Origin: Chrysoporthe austroafricana | Taxonomy: Eukaryota; Ascomycota; Sordariomycetes; Diaporthales; Cryphonectriaceae | NCBI GenBank assembly: GCA_001051155.2 | Contig: JYIP02000009.1 | Span: 620,001 to 684,000 of the forward strand | Length of the DNA: 64,000 bases | Direction: 5' to 3' | In this document: piece by piece, positions 45,502 to 57,944 of the stretch | Layout of the letters: each line of letters starts with the position of its first letter | How positions within the stretch are numbered: position 1 is the stretch's first letter | Program-made: the position numbers and the translations under genes | Notes under the pieces: model-generated | Told to the model about the DNA's origin: nothing | The model's database searches: none | What the model saw: only the letters and a program-made list of their open reading frames with translations

Positions 45502-47036
45502 CTACTGCAGTACTATGCGACCGAAGACAATTGTTGCCACAGTATAGCAAGCCGAGCTGACAAAGTACGGCATGCCCAACGCCATCCCCCCAAGTCCGAT
45601 GCCTTTAACCCATAAAACCGCCATCAACGGGGCACCAATGAGAGAGCCGAGCGTCTTGACCAACATGACGATGGAGAAAATGTGGGTGTCGGCTTCGCCA
45701 GTAGGCAACACTTCGTCGTCCTCGGTCGAGTTCCCGGTGCTAGAGACAATCGATGGCGACTTCAGCAACGAAAGCGTGAAGATAGGAAGTGCCGAGCCCA
45801 AGGCGTAGACGAACATTGCCGGTATGAGAAGCCAGACAGTAGCGGATAGGGCGATGGCGAGGGCTCCGACTATGGAAACACCGAAACACATATTGGCGAA
45901 ACGGGTGTTGATTCGATCTGACGCGGTCGGCGATGCTTCGCCGGAAGGTCTAGCAACAGATCGAAGGATGTGGGGAACAACAAAGGTCAGAAGCGTGAAG
46001 TTGACCACTGCCTTGCCAGAGATCAGGTACCCGGCCGAGGCGAAGGTCCAGTGATATCTCTTGGATATGTACTGGACCAAGAGCTTGGTGTCAGAGCTTG
46101 CCAGGGAGGCGAGCAGGAAGCAGATCAGCATCAGCGCAAAGTTGCGCGAGTGGCTCTTCAGCACCCTTTGCAACGTGCGGAACCGTTCCACCACTGACTG
46201 CACCAACGAGGGGTTGGCGTCCCGTGCTTTTAGAACCGGAGACGATAGTAGAGGCTGCTCCTGGTCGTTTGGATACCTTGTGGTGAACGTATGGTCAGGG
46301 ACCGTCCAGACCACCAGCGCCGCTATGAGAAGCAGAGCTATGCCGATCCAGAATGGAAGCCACAAGAGTATCGTCATGGATAAGGATGCCAACGCGGGTC
46401 CCAGCAGGTTCACGACGTAAGAGATGGAGCTCATGTAACCGAAGTAGGAGGCCCGCAGAACATAGTCGTCTGTCATGCCAGCTGCTAGGGAGTAGGTGAT
46501 AGAATTGAAGACACAGTCTCCGCCGAGAAATGACAGCACGGGGCCCGCGATGATAGCCTTGCTTGGTATTGCCTGGTCGAAGTAGCCGACGAGGACAGCC
46601 CAGGAGAGCATGAAAAGCCGAGGGACTAGATTCAGCCACAGAACCACACGTCTTCCATATCGTTCTGCCACAAATCCCAGCGGTATAGTCATGAGAAAGT
46701 CTATCGTCGGTTAGATCACACGTCAAGAGTCGAGGAGGGGACGCATCAGTTTCGCATACCTCCCACAATCCAGATGGTGTCCATCGTCCCCTGAAGCCGC
46801 CCTAGACCTTGCTGAACGGTATCGATCTTGCAAAGCGCCTCGTCGATGACGCCACCGGGGAGAATGCGTGTGGGATCATGCTGGCGGTAGTACTCCAGAC
46901 AGAGGCGTCTCTCGATCACCAGATTCAGCGGCAGCTGGTAGAGGCTTGCTGCAAGGTTGACCAGAAGGAGCAGGCTTAGCACTGCGACGACAGCGGATCT
47001 TGGAGGGCTCCTGGGGTCGGTGAACCTATCCATCAT
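45502..47036 (-). CDS. MFS transporter
   Basis: A major facilitator superfamily carrier with about twelve membrane segments. Exon 1 is 47036-46760 and exon 2 is 46700-45502, giving 491 residues. The 59-nt intron (donor GTATGC, acceptor GATAG) is phase 1. Splicing gives VGDFLMTIPLGFVAERYGRR, the family loop 2-3 motif (GD....IP.G..AERYGRR). The first loop contains CLEYYRQHDP and CKIDTVQQGLGRLQG, typical of a large fungal MFS subgroup with a long first external loop. The middle cytoplasmic loop is about residues 220-270. The substrate is not predictable. The start is ATG 47036 (MMDRF). It is convergent with the permease. Confidence 0.9.
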
Positions 47037-47570
47037 ATTCCCCTTTTGAGCGCTGCCGGTGCAGCCTGGCCTGCAGGATCTAACACGGAGCCCGTGATGC
47101 CGGTAGGAGGCTGTGCTGGCCGGTCAGTGGCCGCGGCGTGCGACGTGCGCCGCCGCGTAGAAAATTTCACTGGGTAGGACTAGGCAGACACTGCCTCAAG
47201 ACCAGATCCTATGTCAGTGTCGATTGCTAGTGTTGCCTGCACGTTGTATGTATGTTCGGTGATTAATCAAACGAATGCCAACAACTGATAAACGGCGATT
47301 AGATGTAGGAGGATTTAAACCGATATCCCGGTTTATGGACAGTGGGTGACAGCTCCTTTTACGTCATAACCCCGCTTACTACATATTAACGGACGATCAC
47401 AAGCACTCTACGCCCTTCATCCATAGTATTCCGGAAACAGTGGTAGAGATTAATTGACCTGGGTGCTTGGGTGAGTCCTCAAACTCAAAGACGCCTCTGC
47501 GGACACGTAATTTTAAACCGTGTCTCAGTCCCCAAGGTCCTTACTCTCCCAGAAAGCGACCACCAATGTC
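47037..47570. other. gene-free stretch
   Basis: The upstream region of the MFS gene and 3' side of the dehydrogenase. There is no supportable feature. Confidence 0.45.
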
Positions 47571-48721
47571 TTACAGCCTGGACGACTCGATCCTCTCTCC
47601 GGCCTCGTTGAACTTGATCTGCTTGCCAGTCACCAACGATTCCTGCAGCCACTTGCCGATCTGCAGCGCCTTGTGCGCATCGCCGATGTCCAGCGGCACG
47701 GGCAGGTTGTCCAGACACGCCTCCGTGAACTCGTTCGCCTCCTGGACGAAGGCCATCTCGAAGCGGCCGTAGTAGTGCGCGGGGACCTCCCTCGTGATCC
47801 CGGCGCTGTGGTAGTAGTTGACGAAGTTCTTCTGCGGGTTGCAATTGATGGCCAGCTTGCCCTCGGTGCCGATGACCTCGGTCGAGTCCTCCTGGCCGTG
47901 CGCCATCATGCGGCTCGAGTAGTAGAAGGCGAGCTGGCCGCCCCAGAACTCGACCACGCCGACGGCGTTGTCGCGGTCATCCGACTCGCGCAGCTCCGGG
48001 TGCACGGCCGTGATGCCGTGCGCCGAGATGCTCCGCGGCACCACGTCGCCGCCGAAGAACCACAGCGTCAGGTCGATGTCGTGCACGTTGCAGTCCACGA
48101 AGATGCCGCCCGACTTGGCCGCGTACCGGACAAAGAAGCCCGACGGGTCGTGCTTGTCGCACGTCTGGCTGCGCAGCACCGACGGCCGCCCGATCTTGCC
48201 CTGCTGCATCATCGCGTGGGCTTCGCGGTACGACTCGTCGAAGCGCCGGGAGAAGCCGCACATCACCTTGAGGTGGGGCTTGTTCCGGGCCTTTTCCACT
48301 ACTCTTTGGGACTGCTCTGGCGGTCAGTCGCTGGGTTCTTGCTCGTCCTCAGGGAAGGGGAGAGGGGGCTGGGGCAGGGGAGACCCACGATACTTAGGTC
48401 GGTGGACAGGGGCTTCTCGCAGAGGACATGCAGGTTCTTGTCCATCGCCTTGATGGACTCCTCAGCATGCACCGACGTGACTGTCGCAATGAGGACGGCC
48501 TCGAGGCCCTGGTGCTCGAGCATCTTGTCGTAGTCATCGTACAGCTTCACGCCGTGAGGCTCAAGGTTGGCCCTTGCCCACTTCATCTCCTCGGCATCCG
48601 GCGTGAAGGCGGCGACGAGTTCTGCCCTGGGCGTCCTGTTTAGAAAGTTTAGGGCGTGGCGCTTGCCCATGCGGCCCAGGCCGGCCGTGGCGACCTGGAG
48701 TCTTCTGGGTGAGGTCGGCAT
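47571..48721 (-). CDS. Gfo/Idh/MocA-family dehydrogenase (inositol 2-dehydrogenase-like)
   Basis: An NAD(P)-dependent oxidoreductase acting on polyols or sugars. Exon 1 is 48721-48389 and exon 2 is 48311-47571, both phase 0, giving 357 residues. The 77-nt intron has donor GTGGGT, branch CTGAC and acceptor AGCAG. The Rossmann motif GLGRMG is at residues 14-19. CEKPLS (101-106) holds the conserved catalytic-site lysine Lys103. GGIFVDCNVHDIDLTLWFFG carries the catalytic Asp/His motif. The arrangement matches bacterial-type inositol 2-dehydrogenases and related enzymes. The exact substrate is inferred only. The length is normal, and its three core motifs look complete. Confidence 0.9.
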
Positions 48722-50039
48722 CTTGGGACCTGAAGCGTGCTCGGAGGTGCTTCTACCTAGCTTCGCGAGCAGTCTGGTGGCTTGGCTGGACGTTGGCCCC
48801 TACAACTGGGTGCAGGAATCTTGTCCAAGCGTCCGCAGGCCTTGGGCGAAGAGCGGCCCAGGCGGGTTTTATACACCCAGACCAGTTGGCAAGGGCGACA
48901 CTGGACCGCAGACACGCGCTAGAATATGCGGTGTCAGGTTCAGTCCTCTGTCATTGCCTCCGTCCCGTGCGTTCCCCGCTGACACCGCTGCAGCTTGGGC
49001 CAACGGCGGCGATCTGCACCGGTCAACATTTCCTCATCGTCAACGTTTCGGGAGCCGCAGGGTCTTGCCAAGGCCAGAGACGCTATGCCGATCGGCGCAT
49101 GATCCAGTGAACAGACGGCGATTCAATCATCAGCTCGCTAACACCCTATGTGGATTTGTTGAGGGACGATGATCGGGGAGATTTACCTAGTGTGGCGGCT
49201 GCAGTAGGTATGCACGGCTGCGACAACCGGACAAAATTGCCCCAGATTTTGAGGGGTCTTCTCAGCTCGCTTGCCCCCAGCCCCGGCTGCGGTAGTGTCC
49301 GACATCTGGAGAAGTGACGACCGAGAATCATATAGATGGCACCTCGCTGCAGCTTGACGGCGAGAACCCCCTGAGATGTTTATTTTCTTCCCTTTCGGAA
49401 AGGCGTGGGGCATTTTTGCGATCCAATGATGCCTGCTGCAATGTTGCTCCCGGCGAGACTTGCCCAGTCCGTGCCCCACTACCCCAGATCTGCCTTGGAT
49501 CTAGGGTATTAGTAGGGACGGCGCAGACATCCGGGGTAAAGTGCTCCCAGTATAGTAGAGGCTGCGGCGGATTCAAACCCGTGCCTTGCGCTGCGCGCTC
49601 TGCTGACGGCAGAGGAGGGAGCAAGATGTTTGGGATTGCGGGCGCTGTCGCCCTTGCCAGAAGGACATACGTTCGGTGCACCGACACGTGGACGATTGTA
49701 CGTCGGTCTGCCCAGTGACCGGTCGTATACCAGCTATGCGTTCCGCGATCAGCCTTGTACTGCTGTATGCGGTGAGCGTCCGCGACCTCCAAGCCAGATC
49801 TGTCATGACTCGTGGGTCCCCCGGAGGGCCAAATGGCTATAGACACGCACAATGCTGCAAGACTACGTATAGCATACAGCACCATAGTGGACAAAGCACG
49901 GAGGGGGCGAAGACCATGGCGCCGCAGATAAAACGAAGTTGTTGCGGCTTCAAAGAGGCAGGACGCTGTGAATAAGTTCCATGACGCCCTAGTCACAACA
50001 GTATAGTATGATCGAGACGACGCGATTATCAAAATTTTC
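48722..50039. other. gene-free stretch upstream of the tRNA gene
   Basis: Long open frames exist on both strands but show no domain and overlap each other. A minus-strand GGGTTTGAATCC word at about 49570 resembles a tRNA B box but cannot form a T-arm. Confidence 0.4.
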
Positions 50040-50110
50040 GGTCCTTTGGCGCAATGGTAGCGCGTTACTTTCCGGTGGTAAAGGCTCACGGTTCGAGTCC
50101 GTGGAGGATC
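50040..50110 (+). tRNA. tRNA-Arg (anticodon CCG)
   Basis: A 71-nt cloverleaf with no intron. The acceptor stem is GGTCCTT with GAGGATC (two G-U pairs), U8 is present, the D stem is GCGC/GCGC, and the anticodon stem is TTACT/GGTAA with loop TTCCGGT, placing CCG at 34-36. The variable loop is AGGCT, and the T stem is CACGG/CCGTG with loop TTCGAGT. The A box (TGGCGCAATGG) and B box (GGTTCGAGTCC) are good. It reads CGG codons. Confidence 0.93.
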
Positions 50111-50120
50111 GTAGCGTCTC

Positions 50121-50125
50121 TTTTT
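50121..50125 (+). terminator. RNA polymerase III terminator
   Basis: A run of five T's begins 10 bases after the end of the tRNA. Confidence 0.8.
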
Positions 50126-50724
50126 GAGTGTTTTTGGACCCACAAAGGACAACACATTGATTTTGGCAAGGAGCATGTATTTTTGCGATCCTCGCTAAAA
50201 GTGACAAAGCGAACAGGTGCCGGATAGTCGTGTTTGGTAGTACTTGGGTAGCATACAGATCAAGCAACGATAAGACTGGAGAACAGAGTACGTTGGAAGG
50301 TTAGATTAGGCAGTCGAATTGGCGCGGCGTGAAGTTGGATACGCCTCCAAGCGCAAGAGGCCGAAAAAGCGGCACTCGGAGAACATGCGCGTGAGAAGCA
50401 TCTGCAACCGTCTTCCTCTGGGACAACCTGGTTCGGTATAGTGAACCTCGCCGTTGGATCGCAATTTGCCTCCAGGGGTATCGCATTCTGTCGCGCTCTA
50501 GCGCGCGTGTAGATAACAGCAGTAAATAGTTCGTCAAATCGTCGTACATGTCGGTCTGAAATGTCATCAGTCAGGTCCAAGCCAGCCAGAACGCCATCGA
50601 AGTAAAGGACGGACGCAGCCGACAACGCCTTGCTCAAAGCATTACGTCTTGACAGTCACAAACACCATTTCCTCTGTCTCAGGTCGTTCAACGAATGTGA
50701 GACAGGCCAGCACAAAACTGTCCC
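50126..50724. other. gene-free stretch
   Basis: This holds the 3' flank of the transcription factor gene. A minus-strand open frame at 50260-50637 has no recognisable motif and probably is chance. Confidence 0.4.
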
Positions 50725-53259
50725 TCATCTGATGAAACCGCTTCGCGCCATCTTGTGCTGCTGCTCCTGGAGGTCGGCCCAGTTCCGAAGCTCCTGCTCC
50801 TCATCCTCTGCCGTCATCGTGCCCGTGTCCTGGCCGACGGGGCTCGGCGTTGTGCCCGTGCCCGTGCCCGTCTTCTCCAGCCTTGTCAGGATGTCGAGGA
50901 ACGCCCTGAGGTACTCCTCGTTGCGCAGCTCATGCTGCCCCTTGCGGTCAGGTCGGTCGCTGAGCAGCGTGCAAGCGACCTGTCGGATTTTGCTGATCAG
51001 AGACCCGCCGTTTGGCTCCATATTTCGCTGGTCAATCGATCCGAGCACGCTAAACAGGTTTTCCACGACCTCCTCGCGCGCATTCAGGAACATGTGATCG
51101 ATGCTGTCGTTAGCTTGCTCGGCGGCAGCCTGAACGGCTGCAGCCGCTAAAGAGGAAGACGAAAAGTCGGCCGCAGTGCGGTACACGATGCTACCAGAGG
51201 CATCCGCCTGGGCTTTGGCGCGCTGATTAGCAAGGTGGATGTCACGCAGTGATAGGTAGCGCTCCACGTAGTGAGACCGGGTGGCCAGCAACGAGGCGTA
51301 GATATTCGCCTTCTGGATCTCGTACTGCACCTTGCGCTTCTTAGACTCATCCTGCGCAAACAGATGTCGCACGTCATGGGTTGGCTGATTGTTGGGATAG
51401 GCGGCTGGGACATATTGGTAGTCTGATGGGCTCGAGCCGTCCTGGCCCGTCTTCGCATAGGGAGAGTTCACTGCCGATAGCCGTGTCATGTCGACCTTTA
51501 GCTCCGGCGGTACAGTTTCGGCGACCTCTCTCACTTTCACAAGAGCAGAGTGCAGATACTGCTTCTGTTGGTCCCACGTGTAGGCGGAGATCCCGTGCGC
51601 GAGCTCAATTCGGACGAGGTCATCCATCGTCCGGTAAATCTGGGCGCATTTCACAAACCCAGTCAGGGTAGATACGGTTCCTTCAGGCTGTGGAAGGATT
51701 CTGTCCGCGAGGATGTAGGCATCATCGACTTCACGAGGGAAGTCTGGGTAAGAAGTATTGGGTGTAGCTGGCGGGATGATGGGGTCACGCGAAGAGGATC
51801 CCAGTTGGGACATGGACCTACGACGATATCAGCACCTATCTCACGAGATGATAGCATCGACTTGTCGCTCACCGAACGCCCAGAAAAATGCACCAGAAGA
51901 TCCGCTTGCCAATCTCATCGCTTATGAAGTCATTGGACTGGTCGTCAGGTCGATCAGAGCCAAAGGAAAGCGATGTCGGAGGGGGTCTCCTCCTGTGGAA
52001 TCCCATCTCACGCAAAAACTGCAGTGACTCTCCTAGAAATCGAAGGCAATGATTCAAACGCGCCGTGTAGGCAGCACCAAGACAGAGGAAGTAGCTAATA
52101 GCAGCATCGTTCACAGTAAGAACGTCTCTCAACATATACTCCGAGGTGCGCATGGCGAGGGCTACCTTCATACATTGATCGACCAGTATAATAGCCCGGG
52201 GGAACTTCTCATAGCTGTGAGCGGCCTTCAGATGGAGGCGTGCCGAGCGCGGGAAGGAAGCAACGAGACACCCGATCATGCTGGCCAGAAGAGCCAGGAA
52301 GTCTGGGTTTGTCCGATCCTCACGATTCTTAAATGCCTCTCGGAAGGTAGGCTCGTGAGGGAAGGGCGTCAGAGGATGTATGTAGGTGAAGAAGTCATCG
52401 ACAAGAAGCTGCAGTACACCCAGAGGCGCGATACATTGTTCTGCGTCCATGACGACCTGACCATTCGGGGTTCCGAGCGAGACGAGCGCTTGTGCGGCAT
52501 TTTGGAGGGGAGGTGTGGTCTCGTTCGGCGCATCGACACCGAGCTTCCTTCTTTTCTCAGCTTCTCGCGCAGCTGCGGCAGCTCGGTTGGGAGGGCCTCT
52601 TCGTTTCTTGACACGGTCGTAGGTACAGGCTACGTTTAGCTCACGGCAGGGCCGACAGGGCGGAGGGCCTCCTTCGCACTGGGTGAAGGGGGGCTGTCAG
52701 TTTGCATCATCCGGAGCAACTGGCTATGGGAGCAGAGGCCACCAACCTTAACTTTCCTCTGGCTGCATAGGTCACAAGCCCGCGGGATCCTGGTGTTCTT
52801 CTTGTTGTTGCGGGGAGGTGAGACAGACTCGGAGGCGGCCTGCGCCTGGAGACTGGTAGGAGTCGTGGGCCCGTGGTTCCCGGCCGGAGAGTAGTGTTGG
52901 ACTGGGGAGGCATCCTGGTGATGGTGGGTATGGTGTTGATGGGACAGCTGGTGCTGCTGCTGGCCATGAGGGTCCTGTCCAGCCTGGAAGGCAGCGTTCA
53001 GCCTGTTATCCACAGGAGAGGTAAAGGCGGCCCCCTGGCTCTGGCCGTGTCTGCTGCTGTTGACGTTGAGATTCTGAGGGATCGGTAAGCCATTGTGAGG
53101 GTAGGCCGAGGGCGAGTGGTGTCCTGGTGGGGTGGGATTGGAGCTGTAATGGTAGGGCGCAGTGCTCGCGGTCAGGAGCTGTGGAAGCTTGATGGAGGCC
53201 GTCGTGGAGGCAGGAGAGGTCGATGGGCGGTGGTCCTGGCCGTCATGGTACCCAGACAT
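50725..53259 (-). CDS. Zn2Cys6 fungal transcription factor
   Basis: A nuclear, DNA-binding regulator. There are three exons: 53259-52747, 52678-51873 and 51817-50725, giving 803 residues. The first intron (69 nt) cuts the zinc cluster just before its third Cys; the second (55 nt, branch CTGAT) lies in the middle-homology domain. Residues 1-150 are low-complexity (Ser, Pro, His, Gln). The zinc cluster is C162-C165-C172-C178-C181-C188, with basic RKVK and then TYDRVKKRRGPPNR as linker. A basic/coiled region follows (AAAREAEKRRK). Residues about 240-560 match the fungal transcription-factor domain (LLVDDFFTYIHPLTPFPHEP, EIGKRIFWCIFLGVRSM). The target genes are unknown. The ATG 53259 (MSGYHDG) was chosen; in-frame ATGs further up exist in Met-rich low-complexity sequence. 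Confidence 0.92.
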
Positions 53260-54180
53260 GATGGGTAACTTTTGGCAGGGCTGTCGAAGGCAAAATATCG
53301 GTGATTGTCCGGGAGAAGTACGGTTGAATAAGAAGACGCGCATCAATCTGGAACGTTGACGCGGGGCAGCCTGCATCTGCATTGGCATTGGCAGCCAGGC
53401 GGCGAATGGACGTCCAGTCCCGTCCATGTCCAACCCCGCCCATCCCTGCCGAGGGTGTCCCACCCAGGACTTATGTAATGTCTCGAGGGTGTGACATGTC
53501 AGACCGCTGCACTGATACCCTCCTGCATTCGCAGGTCAGCACGCGAATCAGGTTGCCAGGTGGAGAGGAGGCTGACGGTCTCATCCAGTCATACTACCTT
53601 TCGCATTTACCATGAAGAACTTGGCAAACACATCGGGCTACTGATATCGAGCCTTAGTATCAATATAGATCTCGTCCGTCGCAATAGTCTCTCGCGTGAG
53701 CCTTGTGCAGGTCTCTGGGCTCGCCGCGTCCAGTGTCTCAATGCCGGTCGAGGGGCAGGCTGATGCAATGTCGACCCCAGAGTCTGCCCTTTCGATCGTC
53801 AAGCTCATGTTGATTTTTGATGTCGGACCGATCACGCTATCGATATCTTCACCAGTAGTGGAATAGGGAGCAGGACTTTTCAAACGCATCATGAGGCCTT
53901 CATCGACGATTTGGTCCTTCTTCCACTCCCGACTGTAATTCGAGACGACAGACTGATCTCGTTTCTAGATAGACGTACGAAATCTTGGACACCATCGATG
54001 GAATGTTGTGTCAAAGGGGTGAGGCACTTCAAGCCACGCGGCCCTGGCCGTCCTACCCGCCATCCTTACAGCTGGGTTAGCAGTAAAGAGTACGCCTACC
54101 GCAACCTTGGAGACGACAAGCTCGTCGAAGACGGCAGCAGGCCCAACCAGCTCGGGTACTCGAGAAGCCACCTCTCCGGC
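53260..54180. other. gene-free stretch
   Basis: The upstream region of the Zn2Cys6 gene. Nothing is supportable except possible N-terminal relic sequence of the acyltransferase pseudogene after about 54030. Confidence 0.4.
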
Positions 54181-54476
54181 ATCATGATGGCTCTGCTGCC
54201 TTGCTTCGCCGCCTCTTATCCAGGCCGCCAACAGTACGGCCCCATGGCCCCTACGGTGAACGGCATCTCGTATCTGAGTGGCGTGCGCGGCCTCCCCACC
54301 CTGGCCGTCGTGTTCCAGCACACCCGGGCACAGTACGGTATGCTCATCTGATCGGAGTACGGGACAATGCCCTAGGATGATCACTTCATGCGCCTCTTCG
54401 TGTCGAGCCAGTGCGCCGCGCACGCGTCTTCGCCCTCAGTGGCCTCGTGCTGTCTTACGGGCCCCTGAAGAAGACC
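54181..54476 (+). pseudogene. relic of an acyltransferase-3 family gene
   Basis: The plus strand reads MALLPCFAASYPGR, then ISYLSGVRGLPTLAVVFQHT, matching the N-terminus of fungal acyltransferase-3 membrane proteins (usually YLDGLRG.AAL.V..QH). The frame ends in a stop at 54349-54351. About 75 bp later another frame reads RVFALSGLVLSYGPLKK, matching the next conserved segment (usually FFVLSGYVLSYKPLK). At least one stop and one frameshift separate them, and the remaining eight or so membrane segments are absent. It is a truncated dead gene. Confidence 0.65.
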
Positions 54477-55138
54477 CAGCAGAGAACCTGCCTACCGCGT
54501 AGGGATGACTCAACTGGCGCGCCATCTTGTGCCTGAGAGAGCCAAGCTCTGGTAAATACCTAATGCGCTGACCCGTGGTATACAGTGTTGGCGAGAGGAG
54601 CATCGTCCACCCGTGGACTCTGGGCTATGATCAATTCTGGTCCGCCCTGACTGGAGGAATCCTTTCCCTCGTGCCGTCCATCCGGGCCAGTGACGTCTAC
54701 ACGCGACTTGTCGAGCGTAATCGCGTTAGGCGATTCAACTGAGTCGCTCGAGTCACCCGAGATTTAGGATCTTTCTTAGAATCGGGCGTCTGAAGATAGA
54801 GTGTTTACAGCACGTATAGGGGATACATGTTTCGCGAGGATCGGCGTGGGCCTTAATTGAATTTCTATAACTTTCTCTGCGTAGCATATTAGACCAGTGA
54901 TCCTGTTGACCATCACAATTACTGAACGTATGGATGCTCCAATAACCAATGCGCTGCGAAGCGAATCCCGCACTTACAACCTGGGTATGCCAGCGCTTCG
55001 TCTTAGGTTACCGTAATGAACTCCGCATCTTCCCGTGACACATGCGGCCATCGACGGTTGGATTAAACCGCATCGTATCAGATATCCGACCTGCTAACTC
55101 GAAAACACTTCCTCCCCTCCCCCAGACTCCTCACCGGG
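54477..55138. other. gene-free stretch
   Basis: A plus-strand open stretch at about 54602-54741 (containing HPWTLGYDQFWSALTGG) may be more relic sequence, but I cannot assign it. Otherwise nothing. Confidence 0.4.
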
Positions 55139-56541
55139 CTAGTACCCGAGCTTGTCGTGGGCCCGGGCGGCCGCCTTGCGGGCGGCCCTCCTACTCCGGA
55201 TGGCGTCCGCCCAGGCGAACGTCCAGAACGCCAGGACGACCAGAATGAGCGCGAAGGCGGACCACGACATGGCCAGGAACCGGCTGCCCCGGTACGCGTA
55301 CAGGCCATACGTGGCGCCGTGGGCGCGGACCTCGGCGACGACCTTCCGGCCGCCGAGCGTGGTGACCATGTTGCCGGCGAAGAGGGCCACGGTCGCGGCG
55401 AGGGCGCTGCCCAGGTTGCCGTAGATGGCGAGCTGCTTCGTCCGGTGGGACATGGCCCCGGTCACCTTGATGGCGAAGACGGACCAGGCGGAGAAGCCGA
55501 GCGACAGCGCCGTGAAGACGGCGCCGAGGATGTACATGGCGAGGATGGCCCGGAGGCAGTCGGCGAGGAGCTTCATGGCGTCATTGATGCCGTCGACGGT
55601 GTCCTGGACGAGGCCGATGTCGCTCAGGTCGAGCTGGTAGGGCCCGACCTCGAGGCTCTGGTTGAGTATGGACGAGAAGTTGAGGATTCCTACAACACGC
55701 ATCAGCACAATGCTCCTCCGGGTTCAGAACACGATTACGAGCAAGGGGTGTACTCACTGGTATAGTCGGCCGGCGTCGTGCAGTTGGTGGTGTTGTACGA
55801 AGCGCCGGCAGAGGTCGCATTGGGGGTGAAGTTTCCGTAGCAGAGGTCAAGCAGGTGGACCGAGTACCACTGCTGGATGTTCAGCTTGGCGTACAGCTCA
55901 TCCGCAAGGTCATCGGCGATCTTCTCAAGCTCGTCCTTAGCCTCATCCACCAGGTGCGCAAGCCCGCTCGAGGCGGCACTGGCGGCGCTCTCCACCGCAG
56001 AGGCGGCCTCGGTCGCGGCAGAGCTGGCCGCAGATGCAGCCTCAGCTCCGGCAGACGTCGCGGCGGTGGCAGCCCCGGCCGCGGCGGATGTGGCGGCGCT
56101 CACTCCCTCGCCAACCGCGGACGTGACGTCGCCAATGCTGAAACGCTTGTCCGGGGAGGCATGGTAGCGTCTGAGGAGGTTGGGAGGGTCCGTAACCTGT
56201 GGCATAGCTGCCGAACGGACTTTTAGACTTGTGTCGTTCAAAAGGCCCTTGCCTAGGGTGGAAGTGTTGAACTATAGACGGCGTTAGCACGTAGGAGGGG
56301 GTCTAGGTCGGAGAGGAGAGAGGTAACTCACGTAGACGACATGGTAGTCCTCCATATAACCGGGACTATGCCCAGGGAGAATGGTGAATATCACCAATAT
56401 GAAGCTAATGGCGGCGAACAGGGCAGAACCTGCGCCAGGCCAGAAATACTTGAGCAGCAATGGTGGCTTCTGCACATATTGCTGTTGCGGCGGATAGCCT
56501 TGCGGCATCCCGTCGGCCTCGAACCTCTCTGTGAAACTCAT
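55139..56541 (-). CDS. SUR7/PalI-family plasma-membrane protein
   Basis: A four-pass membrane protein of the SUR7/PalI group, which organises eisosome membrane domains or takes part in pH sensing. There are three exons: 56541-56332, 56271-55758 and 55689-55139, giving 424 residues. Introns of 60 and 68 nt have GTGAGT donors, and phases match. Membrane segment 1 is at about residues 38-56. A long external region follows, with an Ala/Ser/Glu-rich helical stretch. Then comes the family signature QQWYSVHLLDLCYGNFTPN, followed by potential N-glycosylation sites (NAT, NTT). Three further hydrophobic segments are in exon 3 (for example ILAMYILGAVFTALSLGFSA). The Ala-rich insert makes it longer than typical SUR7 proteins. 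The C-terminal tail is short and basic. Confidence 0.85.
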
Positions 56542-57921
56542 CTTGCTTGAAAATCAGAACGACGAGGACCTGCTCGTGAGGAAATAAAGAATGGGGTATT
56601 AGAGTTAGGGCGAATTCACAGCAACGAAGAAAGGGAAAAAGAGAGTGAGATGCAGATCAAGAGTGGTGGTGAGGCATCAAGTTGCGGAGACGGAGCAGCG
56701 TGGAGCAGAAAGCTGGAGATAAATGCCACTGGTCTAGATCACTCAACCGGAACAATAGAGGTCCATACACATCTCAGACAAGAGGCCTCACAGAGACAAT
56801 GAAACCGGCTCTACTGGTATATTAGCTAGTGAGGCTGGCCGCGACGTGCCAGGGCGGGCGCCTGCTGGCGGAGAGCTGGCCAAGCCCCAGTTTCCGCGGC
56901 GCCACGAGTGTCATTGTTGGAGACGCGGCACAAAGAACATACAAGAGCCAATGCATCGACGAGAGCAAGGGACGTCTCGAATCCGTTGGCAGTGTGGATA
57001 AGGAGCTGCACGTCCTGCTGGCCACTCGATGGTCGCGGCCAGGGCAGGCCGGGGCGAGCGGACGTGGCCGCGAACAGAGAGGCCGTCATATCCTTGTTGG
57101 GTGGGTCAACCGCAGTAGAGACCCCGGGGGCCACAGCTGCAGCGGTGAATTCCGGTTGGGCGGCATAACCGCGAGTTTCAGACTGCGGCGGCGCATCGCC
57201 AATGGATTTGGCGCTGGGTTGCGTGGCGGCTGCTCAATTTCTGCAAGCCATCGCGGGCCCTGTTTCAAAACACACAGACCGGTGGGACGACCTCCGCGGC
57301 CCTTCTGTCATGTCTCTATTTGAACGCGTGACGGGCCACTGCCAGCGAGCGCAATCATCCTGCGGTCGAGGCCACCGATCCTGGCCAGCTGTCGTCGTCG
57401 TCGAGCGGATTGGCCGGCACCAGTCGTGCAAGAGGGCGCAGGGCATGCGTCGACTGAAACCGAGAGGCACGAATTCCGGGGCGCTGCACTCTCCATCTCG
57501 TCCCATCGCAACGTGTTGCCGTCGTTCGGATGGCCTGCCATGAGCCCATATATCAGCTCCTAACCTGCGCTTCCCTGGGGAACCCAGGCTTGGGTTTCCT
57601 CGGACCTTGCTGCCTCGATCCTGAGGCGTCGAATGCTTGATCCGAATACGCCTGTACTATTCCGCAGGTCACCCTCAGGCCTCGAAAGGTGGTTTGATTG
57701 TCAGGATCATCACTTATCCAAGATGGACCGCGTCATCGCCTTTGCTGCCGCATGTCTGCTCTCAGCCTTTCGGTCTTGAATGCACTTCGATATACATTGA
57801 ATTCCCCATTTCTCTCTCTTCTTTGCTCTTCCTCTTTCACTGTCCTCCTCTCCAGCGGCTCATGGAAACCCTTTCGTTTCCTTGGGTGTCTGATTAGCTT
57901 TTGAAATATAACCTGTATCGT

Positions 57922-57944
57922 CGCAGTCTGGCGTTGAGACTGCG
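57922..57944. repeat. perfect 8-bp inverted repeat
   Basis: CGCAGTCT and AGACTGCG form a perfect stem around GGCGTTG. A second small stem (TCACCAC/TGGTGA) lies about 20 bp further. Meaning unknown. Confidence 0.6.

Noticed and set aside
28800..48721. Secondary-metabolite gene cluster
   Set aside because: Permeases, SDR, NmrA-like and MFS genes are present, but there is no backbone enzyme (PKS, NRPS, terpene synthase, DMATS).
49555..49600. tRNA-like B-box word GGGTTTGAATCC on the minus strand
   Set aside because: The flanks cannot form a T-stem (G-G and C-C mismatches) and there is no acceptor stem or good A box.
49328..50176. 282-codon minus-strand open frame
   Set aside because: It runs through the tRNA-Arg gene and has no domain-like sequence, so it is a chance frame.
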